From a virus, in the IMG/VR virus record IMGVR_UViG_3300031857_001409, positions 1-23,693 of that record: a DNA stretch of 23,693 nucleotides. One strand, given 5' to 3'. The position numbers and the translations under genes were made by a program. Each line of letters opens with the position of its first letter. Position 1 is the first letter of the stretch. Positions 1 through 7,900 of the stretch are shown here, piece by piece. A model generated the notes under the pieces. It saw only the letters and a list, made by a program, of their open reading frames with translations, searched no databases and had not been told where the DNA came from.

Positions 1-158
1 ATCCTACCAACAGCGTACCTAGACATCAACTGTTCAGCATCTTCTAACAGTGTTGAACTTCTAGGAAATGTGGGCACAGTCCATTTTTGATCTTCAAGGA
101 TCAACAGCAGTCTACCTGTAGTTTTGGCAAGGAAAAGCAGTCCGGCACGTTGTTGCAT
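1..158 (-). CDS. Nudix-like protein, N-terminal part (runs off left edge)
   Basis: Partial gene read leftward from ATG at 158-156, seven bases after the gp15 stop codon, open to the window edge (52 complete codons). The visible protein begins MQQRAGLLFLAKTTGRLLLI and continues with an ExxKWTVPTF stretch. This resembles the first strands of the Nudix fold, where a beta strand with a Gly-Arg-x-Leu-Leu turn is followed by Trp-x-x-Pro, and T4-like cyanophages carry a similar small gene beside gp15 as far as I recall. The diagnostic Nudix box (GX5EX7REUXEE) should lie further on; the visible acidic helix only partly fits it, so catalytic competence is unknown. It is probably co-transcribed with gp14 and gp15. 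Family assignment is tentative because two thirds of the gene is missing. Confidence 0.55.
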   Translation of the reverse strand, partial: MQQRAGLLFLAKTTGRLLLILEDQKWTVPTFPRSSTLLEDAEQLMSRYAVGR

Positions 159-165
159 CTTGTAC

Positions 166-1806
166 TTATGCAGGATCTAGATCAAACCTCCAGTATCCTG
201 ATGCATATTCTCCCTCAAAACTCTTCATCCATTGCCCATCGCTGCCCCAACGATACTGTACTCCAGTTTTTAAATTTTGGAACATTAGACTTATACTGTC
301 AAATTTATCATTAGTTTCTGGAATGTCTGTGTTTTCAATCTGAGTGATGTTGGCATTAGCCTTGTAGGCAACACCATCATAGATCACCATCTGATTCACA
401 GCATAGGCTATAACAGCCGCAGTAGAAGGGCTAGGAGTAGATACTACCCATTCTGGCATGACGTTAACCCAAGCTGTGCCACTCCATTCAATGATAGAAT
501 TGGCTATAATTACAGGATCGCTACCGTTGAGATTTTTCCAACCATCTGGACCGTCGTAGTTGAATGTGGGATTGAATGGAGGAGTATCAACCTGTGTGCC
601 CACATTCGAACTAGTGTTAACATCTTCCAGCACCAAGTATCGTGTGCCTGCCACCAATGGTTGATCCGCAGTTTCTTTGTTAGGGCGCTTGGGATTAAAC
701 TTGTAAGGATCCACTATAGCGTCTATGGTAGTGCGACCAGCTGGATATACTGAGCTTACAATTACAGTGTTTGACGGCTTGTCCTCTAGATTGATCAACA
801 GTTGGGTAGGATCAATTTCGTTGACCACAAATGTGCCGCCTAGTTCATTGCCGTCTGCCTGTAAGAAAAATATTTTGCTAATGCCATTGATATAGCCACC
901 ATACAGCTCAATAATGGTATTCCAATTGATTGGATCACCAGTTTTTGTTGGCGGTTCAAGCCCGTTGGCCAGTAAGACTTCATTGGGCGCTACAATGGAC
1001 ACGTCATAATCGTTGGCTTGATTGTTGTTGCTTTTCAGTAACAGCACTCTAAAATTGCCATTTACATTTTTAGTTTCTATCGGATTTCCGCTGCCCGAGT
1101 AGATCAAATCATCTAGCGCCAGCATGTCGCCTGTTTCGCCAAACACATTGGCCACAATGTTTCTTACCACTCCCAACTTCTTTACCTTGGTAGGCGGACT
1201 GATATAGATAGGCATTTTAAATTCCATTGAGCAAATGTCTATTTCCGAATCATTGCCCTGTGGTATTGTTCTTGAACTAAAGTTCAATGTGGCTAGATCA
1301 ATCACACTTAGACTGGTCCAATCGATGTAATTGTCTGTGGTTTGAATTTCTAAACTAGGGTTAAACAGAACTAGAATCTGTTCCATCAATTGTAGTTTTT
1401 GATCAGTGTTTGAAGTCCATATATCTGCTTTCATTGACAGCTTGAAAGGAGTAGGCATGAGTCTTTCCACTGTGTATCCTGCTCCCTGATAATTTTTATA
1501 GTTGATTTCACCGTCAACTGTGTCATAGGCACGTTCAGTGATGTTGAGTTTGCTGACAAAACTGGCATCGGCCAGTCTAGAAGTGTCCAACTCAAGCCCT
1601 GAAATATAACAGGCGATTCTTGGCACAGTGGACATTTTGTTTTCGCTGTTATCTTTGATAATACTGGCCACTTGCCTAGTAAGGTCGCCATACATCACAG
1701 GCACATGGCGCAGAGTGTCATCTCCAGCCTTGTACTTGAATCCAATAAAGATTCGCATGAACTGCGTGACATAGCGTCTTATCTGACCGTCATAAAAATA
1801 ATCCAT
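166..1806 (-). CDS. 15: gp15-like tail sheath stabiliser / tail terminator, enlarged
   Basis: 546 residues. The first ~210 residues match the T4 gp15 pattern: an FYxxxxRRY opening (residues 4-12), a conserved RVP/HVP strand near 34-36, a PTPFKLSMKADIWTSN-type stretch near 118-133 followed by MEQILVLFNPSLE, and an acidic loop before a PIYISPP strand near 199-205. In T4, gp15 forms the hexameric cap that closes the contracted or extended sheath and joins the tail to the neck. T4 gp15 is about 272 residues; this one has about 300 extra C-terminal residues containing surface-module-like repeats: WSGTAWVNV near 441-449, a CBM5/12-like YAVNQMVIYDGVAYKA near 468-483, and a final YRWGSDGQW...GYWRF segment. 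The ATG overlaps the TAA of the gp14 gene by one base (TAATG), so translation is probably coupled. Confidence 0.85.
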   Translation of the reverse strand: MDYFYDGQIRRYVTQFMRIFIGFKYKAGDDTLRHVPVMYGDLTRQVASIIKDNSENKMSTVPRIACYISGLELDTSRLADASFVSKLNITERAYDTVDGEINYKNYQGAGYTVERLMPTPFKLSMKADIWTSNTDQKLQLMEQILVLFNPSLEIQTTDNYIDWTSLSVIDLATLNFSSRTIPQGNDSEIDICSMEFKMPIYISPPTKVKKLGVVRNIVANVFGETGDMLALDDLIYSGSGNPIETKNVNGNFRVLLLKSNNNQANDYDVSIVAPNEVLLANGLEPPTKTGDPINWNTIIELYGGYINGISKIFFLQADGNELGGTFVVNEIDPTQLLINLEDKPSNTVIVSSVYPAGRTTIDAIVDPYKFNPKRPNKETADQPLVAGTRYLVLEDVNTSSNVGTQVDTPPFNPTFNYDGPDGWKNLNGSDPVIIANSIIEWSGTAWVNVMPEWVVSTPSPSTAAVIAYAVNQMVIYDGVAYKANANITQIENTDIPETNDKFDSISLMFQNLKTGVQYRWGSDGQWMKSFEGEYASGYWRFDLDPA

Positions 1807-3071
1807 TACTCATCCGCCTTGGGTCTAAGAGCCTTGCTGAGGCTTTGTTTTTCTTTGATAGTTTTACCATTCAATACTGACTCTGCATTATTATTGATAA
1901 AAGTGGTTTTGTGTGTGAGTCGCACATCTTTATCGAGGAACACATCATTAGGAGATCCGTCTGCTACTACGTCTTCAGCACCCATGTTGCTCATGGTCAT
2001 TCTAGTGACATCTTCCACTTTTACCCAGCGTGTGCCATTGTAGCGAAACAGACGTTTTGGTAAAAAATCAGTGCGTAGACAAAATTGACCAATGCTCGGC
2101 TGAAGAGGAAAACTGATGCCTGCTGAAAATGGTGCGCCGTTAGGAGGTATACCATCTCCGTCACCAATTATGGGACCATCATATTCCGGACTTTGATATA
2201 TGGTACTGGCTGTGTTGCCAACATAAATTGGATTGTTGTTTTGATCAAACAACAGATTGCCTTCAGCATCGGTGGCCTGTGTTTGCATACTGGCCAATGA
2301 TGTGGTCAACGATGCATCAACTAATTCTACTTTGCCATTGACATCTTTCTGAATCATGTAATGGCGAGTGGTATCATAGCCACTCTTGGGCGCATCACTT
2401 TCTGCTTGATTCAGTACTGCCTGAGTGATCTGCATTTCCTTCTCATAGGTGCTCATGATATCACGCAGTGATTGATCGCTGCCTTCTCCAGCTGCTCTAT
2501 CTAGAATTTCTTTGAATTCTTGGCTGTCTACTAAGGGCTTGCATTTTGCACGATATAAATGCGGATACCATGTCACAGAAAATCCCTCAGCAGCCCTAGA
2601 AACTTCTTCTACCACAAAGAAACGCTTCAAGGCAAATTGAAAATCATTTAGTGCGTATTCGTCTTTGAGATGCGGAAGTTCTATAACATCGCCGGACATT
2701 ATTTTTCTACCTAATTTTTCTACTGTGTCATTGATATGGAATGTGATAAAAATTGTGTCATTTTGTAGAAATAACCCAAATTGGCTGAGGTTAAAATCTA
2801 TGTCTTGCAGACTGTATACTCCTCGCAATTGGTAAATGTCAGTGTCGTATTTTCGATCTCTATTTTCTAAAAATAGTAGATCCTGTATGTTGCTGACACT
2901 GTTGCCTACATAATTAGGCGTAGTAGGAGTGGTTTCTGTACTGCTTCCAGGACCAATGTACTTGTGAACCAGCACGTCGGTGCCGCCCACTTGGAACATT
3001 TCCCAGGCAGTTTTATCAATGAATTTATAATCGTTGCCTTTTTCAGGCCGATATAATGAGAGTCTTGGCAT
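1806..3071 (-). CDS. 14: gp14-like neck protein with C-terminal extension
   Basis: 421 residues from ATG at 3071-3069 (protein starts MPRLSLYRPEKGNDYKF). A longer in-frame reading to 3131 exists, but I reject it because it would run through the divergent promoter region and into the gp13 gene. T4 gp14 (256 residues) joins gp13 in the neck between portal and tail; features shared here are the QDLLFLENRDRKYD segment, a FGLFLQNDTIFITFHIND strand pair, and the GDVIELPHLKDEYALNDF segment that parallels GDLIYFP in T4. Residues after ~210 are an extension with a coiled region and, near 321-355, an FPLQPSIGQFCLRTD...FRYNGTRWVKV module of the kind found in phage surface proteins. It is the first gene of a leftward gp14-gp15-Nudix operon. 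A late-type box (TAAATA) lies seven bases upstream and there is no Shine-Dalgarno sequence. Confidence 0.8.
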   Translation of the reverse strand: MPRLSLYRPEKGNDYKFIDKTAWEMFQVGGTDVLVHKYIGPGSSTETTPTTPNYVGNSVSNIQDLLFLENRDRKYDTDIYQLRGVYSLQDIDFNLSQFGLFLQNDTIFITFHINDTVEKLGRKIMSGDVIELPHLKDEYALNDFQFALKRFFVVEEVSRAAEGFSVTWYPHLYRAKCKPLVDSQEFKEILDRAAGEGSDQSLRDIMSTYEKEMQITQAVLNQAESDAPKSGYDTTRHYMIQKDVNGKVELVDASLTTSLASMQTQATDAEGNLLFDQNNNPIYVGNTASTIYQSPEYDGPIIGDGDGIPPNGAPFSAGISFPLQPSIGQFCLRTDFLPKRLFRYNGTRWVKVEDVTRMTMSNMGAEDVVADGSPNDVFLDKDVRLTHKTTFINNNAESVLNGKTIKEKQSLSKALRPKADE

Positions 3072-3078
3072 AGTAGTA

Positions 3079-3086
3079 TATTTACC
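3079..3086 (-). promoter_or_regulatory. late-type promoter of the gp14-gp15 operon (GGTAAATA)
   Basis: On the minus strand the bases read GGTAAATA, then seven bases, then the gp14 ATG. T4 late promoters are defined by TATAAATA around -10, recognised by gp55 with the gp45 clamp, so this is a good match to the last six bases. AGCGG directly precedes TAAATA. The expected transcription start lies only about one or two bases before the start codon. Confidence 0.6.
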
Positions 3087-3091
3087 GCTAC

Positions 3092-3099
3092 GATAAATA
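3092..3099 (+). promoter_or_regulatory. late-type promoter of gp13 (GATAAATA)
   Basis: GATAAATA followed by exactly five bases and the gp13 ATG. It matches seven of eight positions of the T4 late consensus TATAAATA. With T4 geometry (-13 to -6) transcription would begin at the A of the ATG. It is arranged back to back with the gp14 promoter within 33 bases. Confidence 0.7.
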
Positions 3100-3104
3100 A
3101 CAGT

Positions 3105-3863
3105 ATGAGCCAAATTGATCAATCCAAACAAAGCGTTTACGACTACTGTAAAGCCATGCTGGGCGATGGCATGATTGATGTAGAACTAGACCCCATACAC
3201 TACGAAACTGCCCTAAATCGCAGTCTAGGAGTTTTTCGCCAACGTTCAGATAATGCTGTAGAAGAAAGCTATATGTTTTTGACACTGCAACAAGATCAAA
3301 ACGACTATATTCTACCCAAAGAAGTCCAACAGGTACGACAGATCTTTCGCCGAAGCATTGGATCAAGAACCGGCAACGGTTCAGGCGGCACAGTATTTGA
3401 ACCGTTTAACTTGGCCTATACAAATACCTATTTGCTAAGTTCTACCAACATGGGTGGCCTATTAACCTACGAACTGTTTAGTCAGTACCAGGAACTAGTA
3501 GGTAAAATGTTTGGATCATTTATTGGTTTCAATTGGCATCCACAGAGTCGCAAACTGACCATTCTACAACGTCCCCGTGGTTTTGAAGAAGTCATGATAC
3601 AGGTATATAACACCAAACCTGATTTTGCCATAATTGAAGATACTTACGCAGGCCAATGGATCAAGGACTATACCTTGGCTAACTGCAAAATGATGCTGGG
3701 ACAGGCACGTGAAAAGTTTGCGCAAATAGCAGGTCCAGGTGGCGGAAGCAGTCTCAATGGAGCTGCCATGAAATCAGAAGCCACTGCCGATCTTGAACGT
3801 CTTACCAAAGAATTAGAAATGTTGGTCTCAGGCGGATCTGGTTATACATTTATCATAGGCTAA
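3105..3863 (+). CDS. 13: gp13-like neck (head completion) protein
   Basis: 252 residues, close to the size of cyanophage gp13 and somewhat shorter than T4 gp13. Landmarks are KAMLGDGMIDVELDPIHYE near 16-34, an RQRSDNAVEESYMFLTL stretch, QVRQIFRRSIGSRTG, FEPFNLAYTNTYLLSSTNMGG near 99-118, QYQELVGKMFGSF, and the C-terminal FIIG. All are, to my recollection, hallmark segments of the cyanophage/pelagiphage gp13 family. In T4 the protein sits with gp14 in the neck below the portal and allows tail attachment to the filled head. It is transcribed divergently from gp14 and gp15, unlike T4, where the three genes are co-directional. No Shine-Dalgarno sequence precedes it; a late promoter box ends five bases before the ATG. 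Confidence 0.88.
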   Translation: MSQIDQSKQSVYDYCKAMLGDGMIDVELDPIHYETALNRSLGVFRQRSDNAVEESYMFLTLQQDQNDYILPKEVQQVRQIFRRSIGSRTGNGSGGTVFEPFNLAYTNTYLLSSTNMGGLLTYELFSQYQELVGKMFGSFIGFNWHPQSRKLTILQRPRGFEEVMIQVYNTKPDFAIIEDTYAGQWIKDYTLANCKMMLGQAREKFAQIAGPGGGSSLNGAAMKSEATADLERLTKELEMLVSGGSGYTFIIG

Positions 3864-3867
3864 TGTC

Positions 3868-3896
3868 TTGACCTTGTGCTGATTCTATAGTATAAT
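3868..3896 (+). promoter_or_regulatory. sigma70-type (early) promoter of the dNMP kinase gene
   Basis: TTGACC at 3868-3873, a spacer of exactly 17 bases, and a perfect TATAAT at 3891-3896. Transcription should start near 3903, leaving a leader of about a dozen bases that holds the Shine-Dalgarno AGGAGA (3904-3909) before the ATG at 3915. The -35 region shares the nine bases TTGACCTTG with the promoter in front of gp32. This is expected for host-polymerase-driven early transcription. Confidence 0.8.
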
Positions 3897-3914
3897 TGTT
3901 TATAGGAGACAATT

Positions 3915-4571
3915 ATGATTATTGGAATTTGCGGATTTATCGGTTCGGGCAAGGACACAGTGGCTGACTATCTAGTCAACTTTCACGAATTTAGACGAGA
4001 AAGTTTTGCATCCACCCTCAAAGACGCTGTGGCTGCGGTGTTTGGCTGGGATCGAACCATGCTAGAAGGTCGCACAAAACAAGCACGTGAATGGCGTGAA
4101 CAAGTTGATCCGTGGTGGGCTCAACGTCTTGACATGCCCACGCTGACACCTAGATGGGTTCTACAATACTGGGGTACCGAAGTGTGCCGAAAGGCATTTC
4201 ATGATGACATATGGATTGCCAGTCTAGAAAATAAAATACGCAATTCACAAGATCACGTGGTAATTTCAGACTGCCGTTTCCCCAACGAAATACAGGCCAT
4301 AAAAAATGCAGGCGGCAAGATCTATTGGGTGCAACGTGGTGATCTGCCAGAATGGTACGAGGATGCTGTGTTGGCTAACAGTGGTAGCAATGTGGGACTA
4401 AACAGCATGAAGATGAAAAAAATTCATGCCAGTGAGTGGGCGTGGATCGGCTGTAAATTTGATGCTGTTCTTGACAATAACGGATCCATAGACGAGCTCT
4501 ACGATAGATCCAAATTGCTAGTAGTCAGCAACGAGATCTCCCTGGCGCCAAGTCATACCTTCTTTGCCTAA
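3915..4571 (+). CDS. 1: deoxynucleoside monophosphate kinase (T4 gp1-like)
   Basis: 218 residues (T4 gp1 is 241). The P-loop is GFIGSGKDT near residues 7-15; further family landmarks are LKDAVAAVFGW, an RWVLQYWGTEVCR helix that parallels RLMQALGTDL in T4, DDIWIASL, VISDCRFPNE near 116-125, and NNGSIDEL near the C-terminus, which mirrors NDGSLEEL in T4. The enzyme phosphorylates dNMPs (in T4 dGMP, dTMP and 5-hydroxymethyl-dCMP) and so feeds phage DNA synthesis in the cytoplasm. It is a nucleotide-metabolism gene set among structural genes and has its own sigma70 promoter and Shine-Dalgarno site. Its last 54 bases overlap the end of the convergent HNH gene. Substrate specificity cannot be read; whether this phage uses modified cytosine is unknown. 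Confidence 0.85.
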   Translation: MIIGICGFIGSGKDTVADYLVNFHEFRRESFASTLKDAVAAVFGWDRTMLEGRTKQAREWREQVDPWWAQRLDMPTLTPRWVLQYWGTEVCRKAFHDDIWIASLENKIRNSQDHVVISDCRFPNEIQAIKNAGGKIYWVQRGDLPEWYEDAVLANSGSNVGLNSMKMKKIHASEWAWIGCKFDAVLDNNGSIDELYDRSKLLVVSNEISLAPSHTFFA

Positions 4572-4853
4572 TATGCTGGCACAGTTTGAACATACTGTTT
4601 TTAAATTGTTGTGACGACAGTTGTCTAAATTGCCGTCTATATGAAACACTCTAAATACTTGGCTATGTGGTGATTTAAATCCGCATTTGTCGCACTGTGA
4701 TTTCATATGATATCCTGCTCTGAACCAGCGTGGAATACCATGATATACTCCGTATGCCATGCAGATTTCGCACAATGATCTGTAGTAGATCTTGTCGTTC
4801 TTTTTGTAGTTAACAGCACGGGGTCGTTGTCCGCACTTACAAAGAGGTCTCAT
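4518..4853 (-). CDS. small HNH-type zinc-finger protein (putative endonuclease)
   Basis: 111 residues. Two zinc-knuckle-like pairs are visible: C5/C7 with C28/C31, and C54/C57 with C88/C91. Between the second pair lies an HNH-like core, FHIDGNLDNCRHNNLKTVC, with H71, N75 and N83 as the likely catalytic or structural residues. Similar small proteins, often written leftward among structural genes, occur in T4-like cyanophages. The HNH fold suggests DNA nicking or cleavage, possibly a homing enzyme or an accessory to packaging; no substrate can be assigned. The gene converges on the dNMP kinase and overlaps it by 54 bases, both frames being intact. A TAAATA box five bases upstream of its ATG and no Shine-Dalgarno sequence place it with the late, possibly leaderless genes. 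Confidence 0.75.
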   Translation of the reverse strand: MRPLCKCGQRPRAVNYKKNDKIYYRSLCEICMAYGVYHGIPRWFRAGYHMKSQCDKCGFKSPHSQVFRVFHIDGNLDNCRHNNLKTVCSNCASILGKEGMTWRQGDLVADY

Positions 4854-4858
4854 AAATA

Positions 4859-4866
4859 TATTTACA
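4859..4866 (-). promoter_or_regulatory. late-type promoter of the HNH gene (TGTAAATA)
   Basis: The minus strand reads TGTAAATA, five bases (tattt), then the HNH ATG at 4853-4851. It has the same five-base spacing as five rightward genes in this window, which makes chance unlikely even though the box has one mismatch to TATAAATA at the second base. Confidence 0.6.
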
Positions 4867-4908
4867 CCTTTTCAACCCCTTTTTCATCTAGTATAACAGG
4901 CCAATTTT

Positions 4909-4926
4909 AGCGGATACCGCTAAATA
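4909..4926 (+). promoter_or_regulatory. late-type promoter of the sheath-tube operon with inverted repeat
   Basis: GCTAAATA (4919-4926) is the late-type box. AGCGG (4909-4913) lies seven bases before TAAATA and forms a five-base-pair inverted repeat with CCGCT (4917-4921), which overlaps the box. Unlike the other late genes, the start codon is distant (4958), leaving a leader of about 26 bases with Shine-Dalgarno AGGAGA at 4945-4950. Confidence 0.65.
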
Positions 4927-4957
4927 ATATGAGCAACTATTACCAGGAGAAAATGGG

Positions 4958-7900
4958 ATGGCACTACAATCACCAGGCGTACAAGTTACGGTAATCGACG
5001 AGAGTTTTTATACACCAGCAGAACCTGGTACAACTCCTCTTATCGTTATAGCTACCGCAGAAAGTAAATCTAATGCAGCAGGCACAGGCACTGCTGCTGG
5101 TACCACACAAGTAAATGCAGGCAAGGTATTTAAAATTACCAGCCAAAGAGAATTGGTCGACACATATGGTGTGCCGTTCTTTGAAAAGACAGCTTCTTCA
5201 AGCCCTATACACGGCGGCGAAAGAAACGAATACGGACTATTAGCAGCCTACAGCTTTTTAGGAGTTTCAAATTCTGCATTTATAGTACGTGCAGACGTTG
5301 ACCTAGATGAACTGCAGGGTCAGACTTCTGCTCCTGGAGCAGAACCAGCTGACGGTCAATGGTGGTTTGATACAAGAGCAACATCATATGGTATTCAGGA
5401 ATGGAATTCAGCTCCGGCAACAACCACAGGCGGACAAAAGTTTGCATTAAAAATTCCTCTAGTACTCACTGATGATGACAGTGCAAAAATAAATTCAGGC
5501 ACTTATGCTCCAAAAGATTCTGTGGGCGCTGTTGGCGACTATGCTGTAGTAGCACAGACTATAGGAAACACAGGTGAAGCAGGATTTAGCCTTGCTAAAG
5601 AAGCAATTAAAATCTACTACAAACGCAACCAAGCTCTGCTAGGCGGCGATCATTGGGTAGAAGTTGGCAGCCAAGATTGGGCAGGAAGTCATCCTACAGT
5701 GTCGGGAGCCAGCACAGTGACCACAGTCACACCTGGACAAACTTTTTCTATCAACGGCACAACATTGACAATGCCAGGCGGCGCAACGCTATCAGCCTTT
5801 GTGACCTACTTCAACAGCGGTAGCGGATTAGTCACTGGTGTAAGAGCAGTGCAATTGAACAGCAGATTGTATTTGTACACAGATGGAGCCACTGAAACAG
5901 ACGGTGACTCTGCTCTAGCAAACGCTATCACGATTGCTGGTAGTACCGCAGCGGGCTCAGCAATTGCACAATTAGGTATTACTACTGGTACATTTTACGG
6001 GCCAGCAATACAACAGACACCGCATACTAGTGTACCAGAGTGGAAGTCAACAAACGCTAAGCCACGTCCAACTGGTTCTGTATGGATCAAGACCACTGAA
6101 CCAAACTTTGGAGCAAGATACATTGTCAAACAATGGAATTCAGCTACCAAGACTTGGGTAACGTATTCTGCTCCTGTCTACTCAAGCACACACGCTGCCT
6201 TGTATTATCTAGATCGCAGTGGTGGCGGACAAGGCATTGCAACAGATAATCTGTTTGTTCAAAGCAACAGCGATGAAAACAGCAACTACGACACATCACC
6301 AGAAACTGCGTCATTTAGAATTTACAAAAGAGCAACCACAGGCAATACCGTGGTAACATCTAACGCTGTGATCTCTGGAACATTTGGTGCTGGACTAAAC
6401 ACATTCACATTCAAAGCATCCAGCAAAGGTAATTTGACATTGGATGCTGCCAGCTCAGTGAGCTTTACTGCTCTAGGCACAGTGGGGGATGCAGAACTTA
6501 TGGCCACAGCAATTAATGCTGTAGGCAGTACCACTGTTGAAGCTTCTGTGACCACAAACAATGAAGTACAAATCATTCACAAAGAAGGTGGTGACATACG
6601 TTTTACAGATGGCACAGGATCACCAATAAGTGATATATTCACTGCCTATAACATCGACACAGGCAATGGTACACAGAATCTATACACACCAGGCTCCGGT
6701 GCTGCAGAAACTTTCATTGCAACAAATTGGATTCCGTTGGCCTCAGAAGATTTTGCTGCATCAGCTACTGCACCTTTGGCCGAACCACAAGACGGACAAC
6801 TGTGGTACACTCCAGTGTTTGATGAAATAGACATCATGGTTCACAACGGTGATATCTGGGTTGGATATAAAACAGCAACCAGTCCTTATTTTGCAGCCGC
6901 AGCAGCAGACAAAACTGATCCAGCAGGACCACTTGTAGCGGCCAGCGAGCCGACAGTTCAAAGCGATGGAACTCCACTTAAAAATGGTGATCTGTGGATC
7001 AGCACAGCCGATCTAGAAAACTTTCCAACTATCTATCGTTATGATGGATTGGCCTTGGAATTTGTCTTGATTGACAAAACCGATCAGACCACAGAAGAGG
7101 GTATCTTGTTTGCAGATGCTAGATACGGATCAAGTGGCGCTTCAGGTAACACAGCAGCTACCATCAAAGATCTTTTGTTAAGCAACTATGTTGACTTTGA
7201 CTGTCCAGATCCAGCACTGTATCCCAAAGGCATGCTGCTGTGGAACCTACGCAGAAGCGGCGGCAATGTCAAAAAATACACTAACAACTACATTGACACA
7301 GCAGCCAATAACGTGCGTTACGAAGCGTTATATAATGATGCTGGAACAGGACCTGTTACTGGTGATGGTCAAAGCACTTATGCCACAGATCGTTGGGTCA
7401 CAGCTTCGCCAAATAATGAAGACGGTTCGGGCAGCTTTGGTCGAAAAGCTCAGCGTAGCCTAGTTGTACAAAAACTCAAATCTGCAATTGACACCAGTTC
7501 AGAAGCCCGTGATGAAGAACGTAGAAACTTTAACCTAATTGCTTGCCCAGGATATCCTGAAGCCTACAGCAATTTGATCAACTTGAACATAGACAGAGGA
7601 GTTACAGCATTTGTAGTAGCTGATACTCCATTGCGTTTACCAGCAGATGCAACCAGCCTCACAGCTTGGGGCACTAACGCTAATGGCGCACTAGACAACA
7701 ACGACACAGGTATTGTCAGCTACGACGAATATTCAGCTGTATATTATCCCAATGGATTTACCACTGACCTAGGTGGTGCTAATGCAGTTGTTCCAGCATC
7801 ACACATGATGTTGCGCACAATTGCTCTAAGCGATCAAGTTAGCTATCCATGGTTTGCACCAGCAGGTACAAGACGCGGCGGCATTACTAATGCAACAGCA

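Noticed and set aside
1672-2043. 123-codon rightward frame across the gp14/gp15 junction
   Set aside because: Antisense to two confident genes and without recognisable sequence or ribosome-binding site.
3072-3131. Longer reading of the gp14 gene starting at 3131
   Set aside because: It would overlap the gp13 gene start and its promoter; the ATG at 3071 gives the family-like N-terminus and lies just after a late promoter box.
4929-4957. Alternative ATGs at 4929 and 4953 before the sheath start
   Set aside because: Both are in a different frame from the sheath; the 4929 ATG precedes the predicted transcription start.
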